Shown here piece by piece: positions 13,102-13,647 of a DNA stretch of 13,647 nucleotides (positions within the stretch are counted from its first letter, which is position 1; the number at the start of each line of letters is the position of its first letter). A program made the position numbers and the translations under genes. The notes below the pieces were generated by a model, which saw only the letters and a list, made by a program, of their open reading frames with translations, was not told the DNA's origin and ran no database searches. The DNA is from Porphyromonadaceae bacterium UBA4259 (GTDB lineage Bacteria; Bacteroidota; Bacteroidia; Bacteroidales; Muribaculaceae). The DNA is taken from positions 1 through 13,647 of the forward strand of contig DGWL01000065.1 of the NCBI GenBank assembly GCA_002396125.1. The letters are read 5' to 3'.

Positions 13102-13647
13102 TTAGTTGCTGAACGTGATGTCGCCAGCCTGGGCATCGATGATGATGGGACGTGAGCGGTCAACATGGTGGGCGATGATGTCGCGCGAGAGCTGGTTGAG
13201 AACCAGGTTCTGGATGGCTCGCTTGACGGGTCGTGCACCAAACTCCGGGTCATAGCCCGCATGCGCAAGCAAGTTCACTGCGGCAGGGGTGTAGTCGAGT
13301 TCGATACCGTTGCTGTGGAGCATTTTCTTGACACTCTTGAGTTGCAGTTCCACGATTTGCGCTATCTGCTGCTCGTCGAGTGGTGTGAACATTATAATCT
13401 CGTCGATACGGTTCAGGAACTCAGGCCGTATTGTCTGCTTGAGCATGTTCATCACATCGTTGCGTGTGCTCTCCACCACACTGTCGTGATTGCCGGCATT
13501 GAGGTGCTCAAAGCGTTCACGAATCAGGCTCGAGCCCAGGTTGCTGGTCATGATGATGATAGTGTTCTTGAAGTTGACGGTGCGGCCCTTGTTGTCGGTG
13601 AGTCGACCGTCGTCGAGCACTTGCAGCAGCACGTTGAACACGTCGGG
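13102..13647 (-). CDS. clpB: ATP-dependent chaperone ClpB, C-terminal part (5' end outside window)
   Basis: ClpB is a hexameric disaggregase that, with DnaK, threads proteins out of aggregates. Only the last 181 codons are present, and the reading frame is open at the right edge (P-D-V-F at the boundary). Visible are the second AAA+ module's end: FNVLLQVLDDGRLTD just after Walker B, sensor-1 in IIMTSNLGS, the arginine-finger region RPEFLNRIDEIIMF, and the D2 small domain with sensor-2 GARPVKR. The frame is intact to the stop at 13102. ClpB is favoured over ClpA or ClpC by the FNVLLQVLDDGRLTDNKGR segment and the RPEFLNRIDE to C-terminal distance. The missing N-terminal and first AAA+ domains mean the identity rests on the C-terminus only. 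Confidence 0.93.
   Translation of the reverse strand, partial: PDVFNVLLQVLDDGRLTDNKGRTVNFKNTIIIMTSNLGSSLIRERFEHLNAGNHDSVVESTRNDVMNMLKQTIRPEFLNRIDEIIMFTPLDEQQIAQIVELQLKSVKKMLHSNGIELDYTPAAVNLLAHAGYDPEFGARPVKRAIQNLVLNQLSRDIIAHHVDRSRPIIIDAQAGDITFSN

Noticed and set aside
1..13647. Mobile element, CRISPR array, defence system, tRNA or rRNA
   Set aside because: I saw no transposase, integrase, terminal repeats, spaced direct repeats, nuclease or defence gene, and no cloverleaf or rRNA sequence. The gene content is core housekeeping and envelope metabolism.

Overview
This window looks like chromosomal DNA from a Bacteroidales bacterium, probably a gut member of the Muribaculaceae/Prevotella/Bacteroides group. 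Three things point there. Most genes are preceded by the Bacteroidota-type promoter (TTG or TTTG about 19-21 bases upstream of TAnnTTTG) rather than an E. coli -35/-10. There are Bacteroidota-style lipoproteins and a small outer-membrane beta-barrel. There is also a KDO/LPS gene set. I see no insertion sequence, phage gene, CRISPR array, tRNA or rRNA. This is an ordinary housekeeping and envelope region, and its most interesting content is regulatory.

Layout, left to right. The left edge holds the first 191 codons of a Crp/Fnr-type regulator (minus strand). It diverges from lon (plus strand), a full ATP-dependent protease. The lon upstream region carries a near-consensus sigma-54 (-24/-12) promoter, unlike the other genes here. 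Next comes gpmI (minus, convergent with lon), a phosphoglycerate mutase of glycolysis. After it are a 71-aa helical protein and a 149-aa lipoprotein that look co-transcribed (minus), then rplS (ribosomal protein L19) with a structured leader and a strong terminator.

From about 9.6 kb down to 6.75 kb is a tight four-gene minus-strand operon, kdsA - manA - (ribulose-/allulose-phosphate 3-epimerase family) - kdsC. It combines two KDO-pathway enzymes (KDO8P synthase and KDO8P phosphatase) with two sugar-phosphate interconverting enzymes. Divergent from it is a membrane-anchored LTA-synthase/alkaline-phosphatase-superfamily enzyme that probably decorates envelope glycolipids. A small outer-membrane barrel protein and a lipoprotein with a possible PsbP/Mog1-like fold follow (plus strand). 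The right edge cuts into the last 181 codons of clpB (minus strand), a disaggregase.

Themes: protein quality control (lon, clpB) at the two ends; LPS core/KDO supply and envelope modification in the middle; and several envelope proteins of unknown function. The best leads are the sigma-54-like promoter at lon, the L19 leader hairpin with two abutting dyads in its promoter, and the epimerase and isomerase inserted into the KDO operon.
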